A DNA stretch of 64,000 nt from Ophioderma brevispina (taxonomy: Eukaryota > Echinodermata > Ophiuroidea > Amphilepidida > Ophiodermatidae). The position numbers and the translations under genes were made by a program. Positions within the stretch are counted from its first letter, which is position 1; every line of letters begins with the position of its first letter. The stretch spans positions 79,501 through 143,500 of the forward strand of contig JAMKCH010079093.1 of NCBI GenBank assembly GCA_023653785.1. The letters are read 5' to 3'. This document shows positions 1-12,326 of the stretch, in pieces. The notes under the pieces are model-generated. The model had not been told where the DNA came from, searched no databases, and saw only the letters and a list, made by a program, of their open reading frames with translations.

Positions 1-1368
1 GAGAAGGAAATTTCGACTACATGTAAGAGCAGAACAATGTGAGGCAGGGGAATTTGGACGTTGAGGGTGCTAAAACACCCAATTACTGGCTCGATTAAGC
101 CGTCTGTTTTTAAACGTCCGACATTTCCGTCATTAATTTCCTCGTTTTTATCCTCTGTTTTTTTACACGTGATGCCGATGGCATGAGGAAATGTGAAATT
201 GCTTACTAAATCGGTATGCACGAGTTAACAATGTTAATCTCCAGACTTTTATGTAAAAAAGAACAGGGTGGGGAGTCGGTATCAAATCGGCAATATCAAA
301 ATTGCGCCTGTTAACAAAATATTACTTTTTTCTGAATCGAATTATGTCATCTACTACTAGTGCCGTTAGACTACCTTCTGGATATCATGAGCAATTTATT
401 AGCCGATTAATCCCTTAACTTTTATTGCGATGTTTTCTTTATATTGAGTTCATTAGTGTCATGTCGTGATTGCTTGATATTTGTAAGTTGTTTCCGAGAC
501 AATGAAGAAACAAATTTATAAAACCATAAACTGCCTCAAGATGATATACCCTGTGAAATCGTTTTGACATGACAGAGCATCGTAAAGCGATTTTTAAAAA
601 CGCCCAGAGGTGTTCCACACTAATACTCTTTAACACACTGGTTTGTTCTTATATATACATGTACAAAGTATAACATTAATGCGCAATAAAAATATAAACT
701 TAAATTTTTACTACTACAAAATTAATAATTTTTAAGCACATTTCCAAACATAAAATATCTATCCAAGGAATTGGCTATCAAAAGTACAGTTAAATATACA
801 ATTCAAAATTCAGAAACGAAAGTCCATTTATTTTTTCTACCTCTTGTTAAATTTTCATCAAATTTAACTGGTTTGAAAAGAAGGTAAAGTATCACTTCTT
901 ATCAGTGCAACAATGTTATCTCATATATCGCACTAATATTACAAAATGTTTTCAATACCAGCCTACTAAATTGTCAAATTACACAACCACTCCTTTGGGT
1001 AAAACTTTGGGCACCTTATAATGTGACGTATTTAAACGCATTACATTCTGAAAATGTAAGATAATTGTATTTAAGCTGGTATTACCGAGTAGGCCACAAT
1101 ATTGTCTTTTGGCAACTTACACTATGCAACGTTGATACCTTTTTACTATACAGTTCGTCAAGAAAATGTTGGTGAGTATAATTTAAAGCAAACCCTTGCT
1201 GCTGTAAGATAATAATCGCGTTTCTCCTAGCAGTTTCAAATTCATAACAAAAAAATAAACATATATACATTTGTGAAACAATGAGCAGAAAGCAGCTGAC
1301 ATTTTCTACATTTTCTTGACGACAAAATAAAAATATCGATTTGAAATGTTTGCTTAGGTAAGTAAATG
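1..1368. other. Non-coding, no feature recognised
   Basis: AT-rich sequence with short open frames of no recognisable kind. I see no gene, RNA or element boundary. Confidence 0.5.
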
Positions 1369-2283
1369 ATCAACAAATTCACCTTTAGAAAAAATGGGCC
1401 AAAACGGTTACTTTTATGCAATTATGTCCCCTGCATATAAATAAAAAACTTCAAAGGTTTAAGCAAATGTCTTATAATGAAACACTTCAAGTTCATTGTT
1501 TAAGCAAAATTTGTGTAATATTGAAAATTATGTTGATCCCAAACGATTCAGGTGTATCTAACCCAATTTTAAAACAATTCGTTGTGGTCATGCGATGCAA
1601 TGAAGTCTATCATTGTATAAAGACATTCACTTATTTACTGAGATGTCAATGTTTTATTCTGCTGAACAGCATTTCCAGTTGAACACATTTGTTAATAAAA
1701 CAGCACTACTGCTATTTTAATAAATCAGCCTCAATGAGTGTTACATGTACATATTTGGATTTGCTAAGAGCCACATATAATCACATTTTTTTTTTTTTTT
1801 TTTTTATCAACAAATTCACCTTTAGAAAAAATGGGCCAAAACGGTTACTTTTATGCAATTATGTCCCCTGCATATAAATAAAAAACTTCAAAGGTTTAAG
1901 CAAATGTCTTATAATGAAACACTTCAAGTTCATTGTTTAAGCAAAATTTGTGTAATATTGAAAATTATGTTGATCCCAAACGATTCAGGTGTATCTAACC
2001 CAATTTTAAAACAATTCGTTGTGGTCATGCGATGCAATGAAGTCTATCATTGTATAAAGACATTCACTTATTTACTGAGATGTCAATGTTTTATTCTGCT
2101 TGGCAGAGAATTTTAAGCACCTTGTTTTGATATATATTGATATGTACGGAACGCTTCATTTGAACAGCATTTCCAGTTGAACACATTTGTTAATAAAACA
2201 GCACTACTGCTATTTTAATAAATCAGCCTCAATGAGTGTTACATGTACATATTTGGATTTGCTAAGAGCCACATATAATCACA
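1369..2283. repeat. Local tandem duplication joined by 20 T
   Basis: The segment 1369-1785 (417 bp) recurs at 1806-2283 (478 bp). The copies read as the same sequence except for a single 61-bp block present only in the second (about 2101-2161). Between them is a run of exactly 20 T (1786-1805). The sequence after the second copy is unique. The arrangement fits two alleles placed end to end with a spacer. Confidence 0.9.
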
Positions 2284-2717
2284 TCACAGCTTCTTGGCTA
2301 GCAGAGAATCATCACATACATTGGTATAAAAACAGACAACAATCATTAAATAAACCTAACAGAATAACCAAAATTAACTAAACAATATTTTTGCACAGTA
2401 CAAAAATGTCACCATATTGTGAATAAATGTCATTTAACGGCGTTTGTTTTACCTGAAGACTTACGGATTCTGTGCAACTATTTTTAATATCAGCTGCGCC
2501 AAGTGTGTCTCTGCCATTACCTTTACACATGGTACCAAAATTATATAAAAAGTCCAGAGTTCAGAGTTTATTTTCACCATATATCTTTCAGAAAAGTTAC
2601 ATTTAAATGGTATTTTGAAATGCAAAAGAATCAATTCATCGTTTTCACAACTCTTTGGTATTAGCAAACTATCAGCAACAAACAGTTGGTCGCCCGTTCC
2701 GCCAGGTCGTTCTACTA

Positions 2718-3032
2718 AAGGCTGACTCAGAGATTTCGAAATATAATTTTATTGTGTACTTATTAAAAATAGTCAACTAGAACTAAAGATACTCACCTAA
2801 AATGCTCAATTCCAAAGTTTGAGACGAATCGGATTTTTAAACAGTGTACATTCAGATACGTGTATAACAAAAATTCCGGATCCGGAATTTTATAACAAAG
2901 TTGTGTTTTTCTATATGAAGGATTTCGATTTGAGCTTAGTTATTAGCATATTGCCAAGCATTACGTATATGCAAAACACGGTTTGTTTGAAAATTGAGGG
3001 CGCCCACCTCAGGAAATCTCTGAGTCAGCCTT
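2718..3032. mobile_element. MITE family A, copy 1 (TA-flanked inverted repeat)
   Basis: A 315-bp element bounded by terminal inverted repeats of about 20 bp (AAGGCTGACTCAGAGATTTC at the left, its complement at the right). It is flanked by TA at 2716-2717 and 3033-3034, the target duplication typical of Tc1/mariner-type transposition. It has no transposase. It shares a long internal stretch (GAATCGGATTTTT, ATTCCGGATC, TTTCTATATGAAGGA) with the element at 9727-10070. Confidence 0.85.
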
Positions 3033-4556
3033 TAACATAAAAATTGAAATACGGTTCGGCTTCCATGGACCGCCTGTCACCGGCGGATGAGTTTCAAAGC
3101 GGTTTTTTACATCATTTCCTTTCCGAATTGTGTACATTTTTCTTTATTACACAAAGTAAATATTTACATTGTTATGACTACAGACATTTGTTGCGATTGT
3201 TATATTCATCGGCTCCGTCTTACACGATTTCCAGAAAAGGAACAGGAAATTTACTCGCACATTTCGGTACAAGTGCTAAGCGCTCTGGCACAACTTACCA
3301 AATCCACTTTGCACTTAGGATACGTTTGATACCCTGTTTTTAAAATAGGCGTGCCTAAAACCTAAAAGGAAAGGAGTGGGGCTGATGGGAACAGTGGCGT
3401 GTGCAGTTCCATTTGCACTTTTTTTCCGGTTCGACACGGCCACCGTTATTGACCGTCGCTTAAAAAATCTGAAGAGCGGATTGAAAATACTTCCATACCA
3501 TTTTGGACAATAGCAGTAGCATTATATGCGTATGTACCTTGCGTACGCCAATGTACCTTATATATTATTCAAAATGTCGGATGTAGTACGTTATTAGTCA
3601 ACCCCAGCGGAGCTCGAACTCCAAAGTCCCTTCTCTGACCACCAATGAATTGTGGTACGTTATTGTTCTCACCCAGCTCTCAATTTGCATTGGAATGTGT
3701 TGGTAAAATATTTAGAATTTTACCAGGAAATTGTTCAAAAGCCTCCTCTTACTTTTACATAGATGAAAATAACCGGAGCAGATGTGTTTAACTAGGTCTG
3801 AATATTTGTTTTCTACTACCGATCCCCTTTCAACTTTTCACATTATTTATTTAACATTGTGACCATTATTGGCTTGCTTTAGTCTTCCATTAGAAATATG
3901 TGTACCTCTACGATATTGGAATATCATGCATTCATAATGCACTTCAGCAACTTAGGGAAGTGTGACATTGGCTTATCACACGTCACACATTTATAACTTA
4001 TTGAAGAGTAAAACACCTTAACATAAACAGTGATACATTTGTAGTATGAGGACATGACCTATAAGAAGGCCTGACTCGTATCAACTTCGGTTGTGAAGTC
4101 CGTGCTCTCCGGCGCTGGGGGTTGCAGTTGTGTCGTTTGCTGCTGGTGTTGGTTCATTTTCAAACTTCCTGTGAACAATTAAATAAAAACAAGTACAACC
4201 ATGTAACATTTCACATTTTCTATAAACGTCGTACGACATCGCTGGAATGCTATTCCCAGGAGTTTATCATGCGATGTCTTATAGTAATTCGCGCCTTAAC
4301 GGGACGACATCATGAAGCAGAGATTCGATTTCTGTTGTCTTGAAAAGAATTAAATTATTGATAGAAAGCGAACATGTTGCATTCACTCTCACAGCAAAAT
4401 TCTTTATAAAACACATGATTATTTTTTATTAAAATGTCTTTAAATCAAGAGACTTGTAAACGAATCAACATTTTAAATGTCTTCTGAGAAGTTTTGGAAA
4501 TGGAAGAAGGCTTTCGAGAGTAAGGGTCAACTGAATTTGAACTTGAGTCGGTCTTC
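3033..4556. other. Non-coding, no feature recognised
   Basis: About 1.5 kb between the MITE and the triplicated segment. Only short open frames are present and none resembles a known protein. Confidence 0.5.
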
Positions 4557-5016
4557 GAAAATGACTGTTTACAAGATCTAAATGGCACAGATCATCTGCT
4601 CATTTATCATATTTATAAAACATATTTTTAAAGAGACACTGGCACATTTGAAAAATAGTGCGCCCTTAAGATTTTTCAAAATCGATATTTTTGCATGGTT
4701 GTAAAGCTTTTATATACAAAAGCCCTCACCCGAAATGATTAAGACCAAATCAGCTTCCTTATGGGTAAACTGAACGATTTTATAATTTAAAGTCGCCGGC
4801 GACGTTAAATTCAGCAGACAACGAAAATGGCTTTTAACACAAGAACACGCACTCTGTGTGCATGTTTCTCACGCTATGCACACTGTTTGACCGGTCTATA
4901 ACCTTTGTGGTTTTAATATCATACTTTAACGAGTCCAAAATATTCATGTAATATACGCATTTGTTGATTAAAGCTATGGAAAACTTAAAGTTGGCCTACA
5001 ATTACCTGGATGTCTT

Positions 5017-5055
<39 letters not shown>

Positions 5056-5100
5056 ACTTATAAAGCGCCTTTTACAAACTAGGCAAAGCGCTGACAGGGG
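5017..5100 (-). repeat. Retroposon 3' terminus with (ATT)n tail (also 5938-6022 and 6502-6597)
   Basis: Read on the minus strand, GCGCTTTGCCTA leads to GGCGCTTTATAAGTCTCATT and then to a run of ATT repeats. This resembles the 3' end of LINE or SINE families with trinucleotide tails, like the LINE ending at 25380. No coding part remains. It appears in all three copies of the surrounding triplication. Confidence 0.55.
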
Positions 5101-5516
5101 TTTTTTTTTTTTTTTTTTTTGAAAATGACTGTTTACAAGATCTAAATGGCACAGATCATCTGCTCATTTATCATATTTATAAAACATATTTTTAAAGAGA
5201 CACTGGCACATTTGAAAAATAGTGCGCCCTTAAGATTTTTCAAAATCGATATTTTTGCATGGTTGTAAAGCTTTTATATACAAAAGCCCTCACCCGAAAT
5301 GATTAAGACCAAATCAGCTTCCTTATGGGTAAACTGAACGATTTTATAATTTAAAGTCGCCGGCGACGTTAAATTCAGCAGACAACGAAAATGGCTTTTA
5401 ACACAAGAACACGCACTCTGTGTGCATGTTTCTCACGCTATGCACACTGTTTGACCGGTCTATAACCTTTGTGGTTTTAATATCAGTGAGTACGAGTCAA
5501 AAATATTCATGTAATA

Positions 5517-5873
5517 CACTGTTAAAAATTTCCGTAAATTAAGAAAACAGATTTTCCGTAAATTTACGGAAAATCTGTTTTACAAAAACAATAAAAATAA
5601 AAAACAAAAAACATAAAAAATGTTAATTTACGGAAATATTTCAAAAATTTCTGGCAGCAATATTTCCGGAATTTTTTTTTTGGTTCCGTAATTTCAAATT
5701 ACGGAAAAATTCTGTTAAAATACACATTTTTTCCATAATATGAGACAAATTTCTGTAGAATTACTGTCAAATTTCCGTTAATTGACAGAAATTTCTGTAA
5801 ATTTACCCTAAAAATAACTGGAAATACTGCTGCCAGAAATTTCCGTAAATTTACGGAAACTTTTTTAACAGTG
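5517..5873. mobile_element. MITE family B, TA-flanked, inserted in one copy only
   Basis: A 357-bp element starting CACTGTTAAAAA and ending TTTTTTAACAGTG, with TA duplicated on both sides (5515-5516 and 5874-5875). The first and third copies of the surrounding segment keep the empty site (GTAATATACGC), so the insertion boundary is read directly. The interior is AT-rich and rich in the short palindrome TTTCCGTAAATTTACGGAAA. There is no open frame, so any movement would need transposase from another element. Confidence 0.95.
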
Positions 5874-5939
5874 TATACGCATTTGTTGATTAAAGCTATG
5901 GAAAACTTAAAGTTGGCCTACAAATTACCTGGATGTCTT

Positions 5940-5978
<39 letters not shown>

Positions 5979-6502
5979 ACTTATAAAGCGCCTTTACAAA
6001 GTAGGCAAAGCGCTGACAGGGGTTTTTTTTTTTTTTTTTTTTGAAAATGACTGTTTACAAGATCTAAATGGCACAGATCATCTGCTCATTTATCATATTT
6101 ATAAAACATATTTTTAAAGAGACACTGGCACATTTGAAAAATAGTGCGCCCTTAAGATTTTTCAAAATCGATATTTTTGCATGGTTGTAAAGCTTTTATA
6201 TACAAAAGCCCTCACCCGAAATGATTAAGACCAAATCAGCTTCCTTATGGGTAAACTGAACGATTTTATAATTTAAAGTCGCCGGCGACGTTAAATTCAG
6301 CAGACAACGAAAATGGCTTTTAACACAAGAACACGCACTCTGTGTGCATGTTTCTCACGCTATGCACACTGTTTGACCGGTCTATAACCTTTGTGGTTTT
6401 AATATCAGTGAGTACGAGTCAAAAATATTCATGTAATATACGCATTTGTTGATTAAAGCTATGGAAAACTTAAAGTTGGCCTACAAATTACCTGGATGTC
6501 TT

Positions 6503-6553
<51 letters not shown>

Positions 6554-6597
6554 ACTTATAAAGCGCCTTTACAAAGTAGGCAAAGCGCTGACAGGGG

Positions 6598-8204
6598 AAA
6601 AAAGGCAAGAAATACTAAGAGCTAGGAAAAAGATGTGACTTAAGAAGACTTTTAAAGGCAGATAAACTATCAAGACCACGGATGTTGTTATCCTCATATC
6701 AATGTCCCTATCTGTTTTGGGGTATGTTATTTTTATGTGTAAAATATATCTCTGCTCTTCCAATGGCCTAGACTATCATTTCAGAGCAAATTGAAGAAAT
6801 TTCATATTTTGTGAAAATGTGCCAGTGCCGCTTTAAACAACCTTTCATTCCAACTTAAATGTGTGTTCCTGATAACACGGAACACAGCATGCAGAAATAA
6901 TTTGATACTTGAACACATCGAGCACACAATCGAAAACATTCATTCAGACATAACAAACTGGGACAAAATACAAACAAACTCGTCCTTGTAAATGCAAGCT
7001 ACTTGGTCGGATTAACTCCAGTCCATTCCAGAACGTTGTTTCTACGATGACGAAAAATAGCGCACACTACAATGGATTAAAGTGAGCCCTCTACGTCGTC
7101 ATTCCCCAGCAGCAAAGCTCTCGGCAAACTATCACTACTAACGGTTTGGCGTTATTCTGCCCTCTATTGTTAATGTAGCGGTTACAATAACAGGGAAGTT
7201 TGTGGTTGTAATTAGCTGTTGTTATTATACACATTTACGTTAATTTTTAAAGCTGATTTCTTTTCTGAATTGCAGCAAGGAGCCATGCTGAAAAAGAAAT
7301 AAAGTTGATAAATATATACAAATTTCAAGACATGGCTCTCACTTCAATATCTGACGTGTCCAATAGCACGCTACTTTTGCTCTGTTACACTTGACAAGTT
7401 TGAACAATGAACGAGCAATAAACATAGTTGTTCTGAAGTTACTTGTACTTTCGGGTCAGCTCTTTAGTATTCCAGGAGTTTATAACGGCGTTGGACGCTT
7501 CAGATACCCAAGCTTGGCCTCCTGATAATCGAGTGTTGTCACATGTGCGCGTGCGCGTCAAGAAATGAAATATCTTTAAGGGAATTAAAAATGGATTGGA
7601 ATTCATAAAAGTACATAGAGAGATGCATGAACTAAAGTTGTTTTCAAGCAATTTGGATTCAGCCGTAATGAGGGCAGCATTCCTGCGGGATGGAAGGTGG
7701 GTTACCTTATAACCTTATTGTATCCATGAAATATTCAAACGGCGTCTCCCTCTCCTGGATAGGGGGCGGGTGGTGGTAGAGCTGGCTGGCCTTGATAAGG
7801 CAGTGATTGCCCAGAAAGGTGTGGGTATTGTTTGGCTATCCCGGGTCCTGCGAATCCTACGAAAGGTCAAACTAGATTTACATGTCTATTTCTACTTTTT
7901 AATTAACAAAAACTTACGAAATGTACATTGTTAACTTACCTATGTTTGGGTTCAAGATTTCGATTGTTTGTAAATCAACTTTGTTTGCGTTCCGCACATA
8001 TTGCTACATTGTATAATATATGTGGTATATGGGGTGGCTGGGTGGGTGGGTGTGCGTGTTTGTGTATTCTCGCGCGCGTGCGAGTGTGTGTGTGGTGAGA
8101 TGAGGTTGTGTATGTGGCGCGTGTTTCTGTGTGCATTTGCATGTTTGTGCGTGATTGTGAGTGTAAAGTCCAAGAGGTCGGCGGTTTGCAAGGAATTACT
8201 ATAG
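6598..8204. other. Non-coding, with a TG-rich stretch
   Basis: No gene seen. Positions 8035-8165 are rich in TG and GTG on the plus strand and give spurious Cys/Val/His-rich open frames on both strands. Confidence 0.5.
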
Positions 8205-8688
8205 TAGATTCAACCCATCGTGGTCACCTCTAGTACTTTTTTCCGAAGGTACGGGCATTGGATGAGGGGCCCATGTCAGTGGGTGAAAATTTTAAATCGA
8301 GATTTTAACATTCCCCGCTACTCTAATGAAACTGTAATATAGTCCCGATAGCCGAGAGAATCATAATCTTTGCTTAATGAAAGCATCAAGCATCGTAAGC
8401 GCATTTGCAGCTACAAAAACATAGCTCTCAAAACATATGACTAATCGCTTTGCTTCAGTGGTATTCAATGTAACAGGTGAGTTGAATGTTACTAACTTTT
8501 AGCGCCGTGTTTTGGATACAAAGAACACAAAGTCTTTGAAAATGATGCCAACATGAAAGCAAGCCAAATTATCTTAATTCGCTCATGAAATTGGTGAATC
8601 GGGCCACATGTTTTGTTTTCTCTGGCCCTATCCCAACTATCGACGCTGTCCAAAACCTTTCCTCTGGTGACACGATGGGTTGAATCTA
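8205..8688. mobile_element. Non-autonomous DNA transposon family C, copy 1
   Basis: A 484-bp element with terminal inverted repeats (TAGATTCAACCCATCGTG at the left and its complement at the right), no coding region, and a second copy at 17001-17488 in the same orientation. The copies align over their whole length with scattered small indels. The exact outer end is uncertain by a few bases because CTATA-like bases just outside also match in inverted order. Confidence 0.85.
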
Positions 8689-9726
8689 GTATAGCGAGGT
8701 TGCGGAAACCAATAAACGCGAACGCCTATTCGAACGCCTGTCTATGAAAATCTTGTTACAGGAGATTGATTTGAAAAAGCGTTCGACCTCTTTGCAAACA
8801 ACTATTATACCAGATTCTATTGTTGTCTGGATTAGCTCTTATTCATATGAAGAGAGACTAATACTTGCCCAAATGTACAAATCAGTTGTATTTCTTTGTT
8901 ACCTATTTGATATAATGGTCGAGGTCCTATATATGACATTAGCACTTGTTCAAAAGTTTATGGGATGAAATCTAGTAAATGGTCCTTTCACGGAGGGTAA
9001 ATTATATTGAATGGCCCCTTTTGTTTGCCCTTCAGATCATCCAAGCATACAAAGAATACAATACATGTACCTGGTTCACCTGAATATTTTCAGATGTTTC
9101 TACAGGTGATTCCTTGACTATTCCTTGCACCCTTGGGTTGTTCTGGAGGCATGTCTAGCCAAGTTAACCTATTGACCTCCCGTGCAAACGCCCTATAACC
9201 ACCGTGTTAATGGCTTGTTTTTTATCACTGACCTCTACACATGGATAGCGGGCTGCCGCACAGTTGAATGGTCACCGAGTGAAACAACAGGACGTTGCAT
9301 TTTCACCTGCACAATGTGGCTTCACTTTATTGTCAAAGTTAAAGGAATTTTGTATAACAATAGAACATCTGTGTGGAATATGTGCACCAGCAGGTGTATG
9401 CATTGTTTCCCGCCATATTGCTAAGGCGAAAAGCAACTTCCTGCTGTTTCAATCGGCGACTCAGACCCGCTATCCATGTGTAGATGTCAGTGTATTTTAT
9501 TCCACTATGTCAGAAGTCATTTGTACGGATACCAAAATTGTGCGAGGCGTGGGTGCATCTGTGTACCTTTGCATGTGTTTATCTTCTTGTGTATATGCAT
9601 GAGTTTACACAGGTTAAATGCACAAAATACTTGTATTTATCAAAAGAATAAGGCTTGCATAATTAATACGCCAATACAAAATTTTGAACAAAGACATACT
9701 ATGAACAATAAGGTTAGACTAATTTA
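8689..9726. other. Non-coding, no feature recognised
   Basis: Open frames up to 112 codons overlap one another in different frames and lack any family motif. I see no support for a gene. Confidence 0.45.
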
Positions 9727-10070
9727 AAGACTGACTCAAGATTTATAAATATATAATTTTTTCCGCACTAATTTAAAATAGTTTTCAAAAATTAAAGGTA
9801 GTCACCGAAACTGATCAATTCGAAAGTTTGAGATGAATCGGATTTTTGTTTTCATGTAGTAAACCTTTATGTGAAGTATAAAAGTACCATAGGATATTGT
9901 GTATCATTGAAATTCCGGATCAGGAATTTTATCACAAAGTTGTGATTTTCTATATGAAGGACATCGATTTGAGATTAGCCATTGCACACAGTTATTAGTA
10001 TGTAGACAAACGTTATGCATTTGTTAGAAAATTGATGGCGCCATCCTCGGGAAATCACCGAGTCATCCTT
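9727..10070. mobile_element. MITE family A, copy 2
   Basis: A 344-bp relative of the element at 2718-3032, flanked by TA (9725-9726 and 10071-10072), with diverged ends (AAGACTGACTC at the left, GAGTCATCCTT at the right). It has an internal block of about 45 bp absent from copy 1. A truncated third copy (10835-11065) results from the local duplication that also doubles exon 3. Confidence 0.8.
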
Positions 10071-10418
10071 TATAAACACGAAATCAGGATTTTCATTAAA
10101 AAAATATATGAAAAACTTCAAATTTGCATCAGTCAATTCTGGTTAAGAAGACAACCCTAACTTTAACTTTTGTGGCAGAAAATTGCATTAGAGACTTTCA
10201 GATTTTTCTCAATAACCAAAGAATAAGGCGTATATTTCGTTCTTGTTAAAATATCGGATGTCATATAGGAAACGTCACTAAATTTTATTTGATGAATGTA
10301 CAGAGTACTAAACTTCTTGATAAGATGTGCAAATTTGAAGTTCTCCACTATAAATAAGCACTTTCAGAGAGACTTTATTCATTTCTAAATCAAATTCTGA
10401 TAAACAATTCAACGAATA

Positions 10419-10628
10419 CTAACCGGACTGTCCGTGATTATTTACACTTTCGGCAATCATCCTCGTCCCTGAGGAGTCATAGTTTGATCTCCTTGTTGAT
10501 TGTGAGCTAAGTCTTCTCACGTTCTTCTCTGGTTGGAAGACGATGATGTAGACTTTGGGCGTAAACAGACAACCAAGACAGACGGATGCGCTCAGGCTCA
10601 CCGTGATACAAAGTGTCGTTGTTTGTAT
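10419..10628 (-). CDS. mGluR coding exon 3, distal copy (TM7 and C-terminal tail)
   Basis: A second copy of the TM7 and tail exon, 920 bp further on, with the same acceptor (CTTCTCAG at 10629-10630), the same 69 codons and the same TAG. It lies in a 975-bp segment that recurs at 10835-11734 minus 75 bp, with 20 T between the copies. If the duplication is real, the two would be interchangeable exons coding for the same peptide. If it is an assembly artefact, only one exists in each haplotype. Splicing both in series is unlikely to make a working receptor, because the first copy already ends in a stop codon. Confidence 0.8.
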   Translation of the reverse strand: MQTTTLCITVSLSASVCLGCLFTPKVYIIVFQPEKNVRRLSSQSTRRSNYDSSGTRMIAESVNNHGQSG

Positions 10629-12326
10629 CTGAGAAGTTATTAAAAAATATTTAAATAATTTTTCAGCAATAAGTTGTTAATTCCTAAATAATAGTAACAT
10701 TTAATTTGCAAGTGTCAAATTTATCTCCACATAATTATCGAACTTTGGAAAATTTGGACAGACGCCATTAGGTGGCGCTATTTCATTCATATTCTGAAGA
10801 TACCCTGTAGCTACTTTTTTTTTTTTTTTTTTTTGGATTTTTGTTTTCATGTAGTAAACCTTTATGTGAAGTATAAAAGTACCATAGGATATTGTGTATC
10901 ATTGAAATTCCGGATCAGGAATTTTATCACAAAGTTGTGATTTTCTATATGAAGGACATCGATTTGAGATTAGCCATTGCACACAGTTATTAGTATGTAG
11001 ACAAACGTTATGCATTTGTTAGAAAATTGATGGCGCCATCCTCGGGAAATCACCGAGTCATCCTTTATAAACACGAAATCAGGATTTTCATTAAAAAAAT
11101 ATATGAAAAACTTCAAATTTGCATCAGTCAATTCTGGTTAAGAAGACAACCCTAACTTTAACTTTTGTGGCAGAAAATTGCATTAGAGACAACGTCACTA
11201 AATTTTATTTGATGAATGTACAGAGTACTAAACTTCTTGATAAGATGTGCAAATTTGAAGTTCTCCACTATAAATAAGCACTTTCAGAGAGACTTTATTC
11301 ATTTCTAAATCAAATTCTGATAAACAATTCAACGAATACTAACCGGACTGTCCGTGATTATTTACACTTTCGGCAATCATCCTCGTCCCTGAGGAGTCAT
11401 AGTTTGATCTCCTTGTTGATTGTGAGCTAAGTCTTCTCACGTTCTTCTCTGGTTGGAAGACGATGATGTAGACTTTGGGCGTAAACAGACAACCAAGACA
11501 GACGGATGCGCTCAGGCTCACCGTGATACAAAGTGTCGTTGTTTGTATCTGAGAAGTTATTAAAAAATATTTAAATAATTTTTCAGCAATAAGTTGTTAA
11601 TTCCTAAATAATAGTAACATTTAATTTGCAAGTGTCAAATTTATCTCCACATAATTATCGAACTTTGGAAAATTTGGACAGACGCCATTAGGTGGCGCTA
11701 TTTCATTCATATTCTGAAGATACCCTGTAGCTACTATCAAATACACAACGTGCAAGCTAATACCATAGCGCCATCATCAGAATGGTAGCTGGATTGCTTT
11801 TCTGAAGGGGCGATTTCTCCCAGGGTATTTGTAAAATATTCAGAATTTAATAAAATATACTTGTTTAAGCTCAGACAGATTTTGAAGTTTAACTGTCGGC
11901 AAATTTTGCAGATGACAGATTTCGTAAATAGTGTAGGTCGCCTTCTATATTTAACCAACGTGTCAAGGAACTTAACACTAAAAGTGAGTTTAAATATGAG
12001 TACATAACAAAAAATTGGCTGTAATTCATGTTAGCTGTCACTTGGAGACTGTACTCAGAATGCTTACGTGAAATCAGAAGTCTCTGTCATTTTTGTTTAT
12101 ATTTGAGAGTATTTAATATATCTATATTTTAAAGTATTTCTTAGGAAGCGCGTCACAGGATAGTAAATCGAAGAAAATGCTGGATATTTCCCTTGTTTCT
12201 TTATTACATAAACTTCAAAGAACATTTGAACATAAAAGTGTAGGATATGGTGGTGTGGAACCGACAGAGGTTTGCGCATTCATTGGGGTTCTGGCCAAGT
12301 CAAGACACCACGTGAAGTATACTTAC
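10629..12326 (-). other. mGluR intron 2 region, including the duplicated exon 3 block
   Basis: Between the exon 2 donor (GTAAGT at 12326) and the exon 3 acceptors. Apart from the proximal exon 3 copy, the T20 run and part of a MITE relic at 10835-11065, it is AT-rich sequence with no recognisable coding content. Open frames on the plus strand here (for example 12177-12470) are antisense shadows of exon 2. Confidence 0.7.
11339..11548 (-). CDS. mGluR coding exon 3, proximal copy (TM7 and C-terminal tail)
   Basis: Starts after a CTTCTCAG acceptor (11549-11550) in phase 0, matching exon 2, and encodes 69 residues from IQTTTLC through TM7 ([12 protein letters not shown]) and PKVYII to a short Ser/Arg-rich tail, then TAG. 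With it the receptor is 892 residues, close to the 872-879 of vertebrate mGluR2/3. IQTTT after DFR and FQPEKNV after TM7 match the family. This copy is the first met by the transcript. Its sequence is the same, base for base as far as I can read, as the copy at 10419-10628. A GTTAGT overlapping the stop codon could serve as a weak donor to a further tail exon, but I see none that I can support. The copy is probably the other allele rather than a second exon (see the duplication entry). Confidence 0.8.
   Translation of the reverse strand: MQTTTLCITVSLSASVCLGCLFTPKVYIIVFQPEKNVRRLSSQSTRRSNYDSSGTRMIAESVNNHGQSG

Larger units (their letters stand above)
4557..6597. repeat. Triplicated 0.55-kb segment joined by two T20 runs
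   Basis: Three copies: 4557-5100 (544 bp), 5121-6022 (902 bp) and 6043-6597 (555 bp). Exactly 20 T lie between successive copies (5101-5120 and 6023-6042). The middle copy is longer because of a 357-bp MITE and its duplicated TA. Otherwise the copies differ by a few substitutions and by the length of an AAT run. Each copy ends in the same retroposon 3' terminus. Confidence 0.9.
9840..11734. repeat. Local tandem duplication carrying mGluR exon 3
   Basis: The segment 9840-10814 (975 bp) recurs at 10835-11734 (900 bp). The lengths differ by exactly the 75 bp (10196-10270) missing from the second copy. I noticed no other difference on reading. A run of exactly 20 T (10815-10834) lies between them. 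Sequence resumes uniquely after CTAC at 11734. Confidence 0.92.

Noticed and set aside
8001..8204. Cysteine-rich open frame as a secreted peptide
   Set aside because: It comes from a TG-rich simple stretch, and the opposite strand gives an equally long His/Thr-rich frame.
10419..11548. Mutually exclusive alternative exons for TM7
   Set aside because: The copies read as the same sequence and are separated by a T20 run, so an unmerged allele explains them better.
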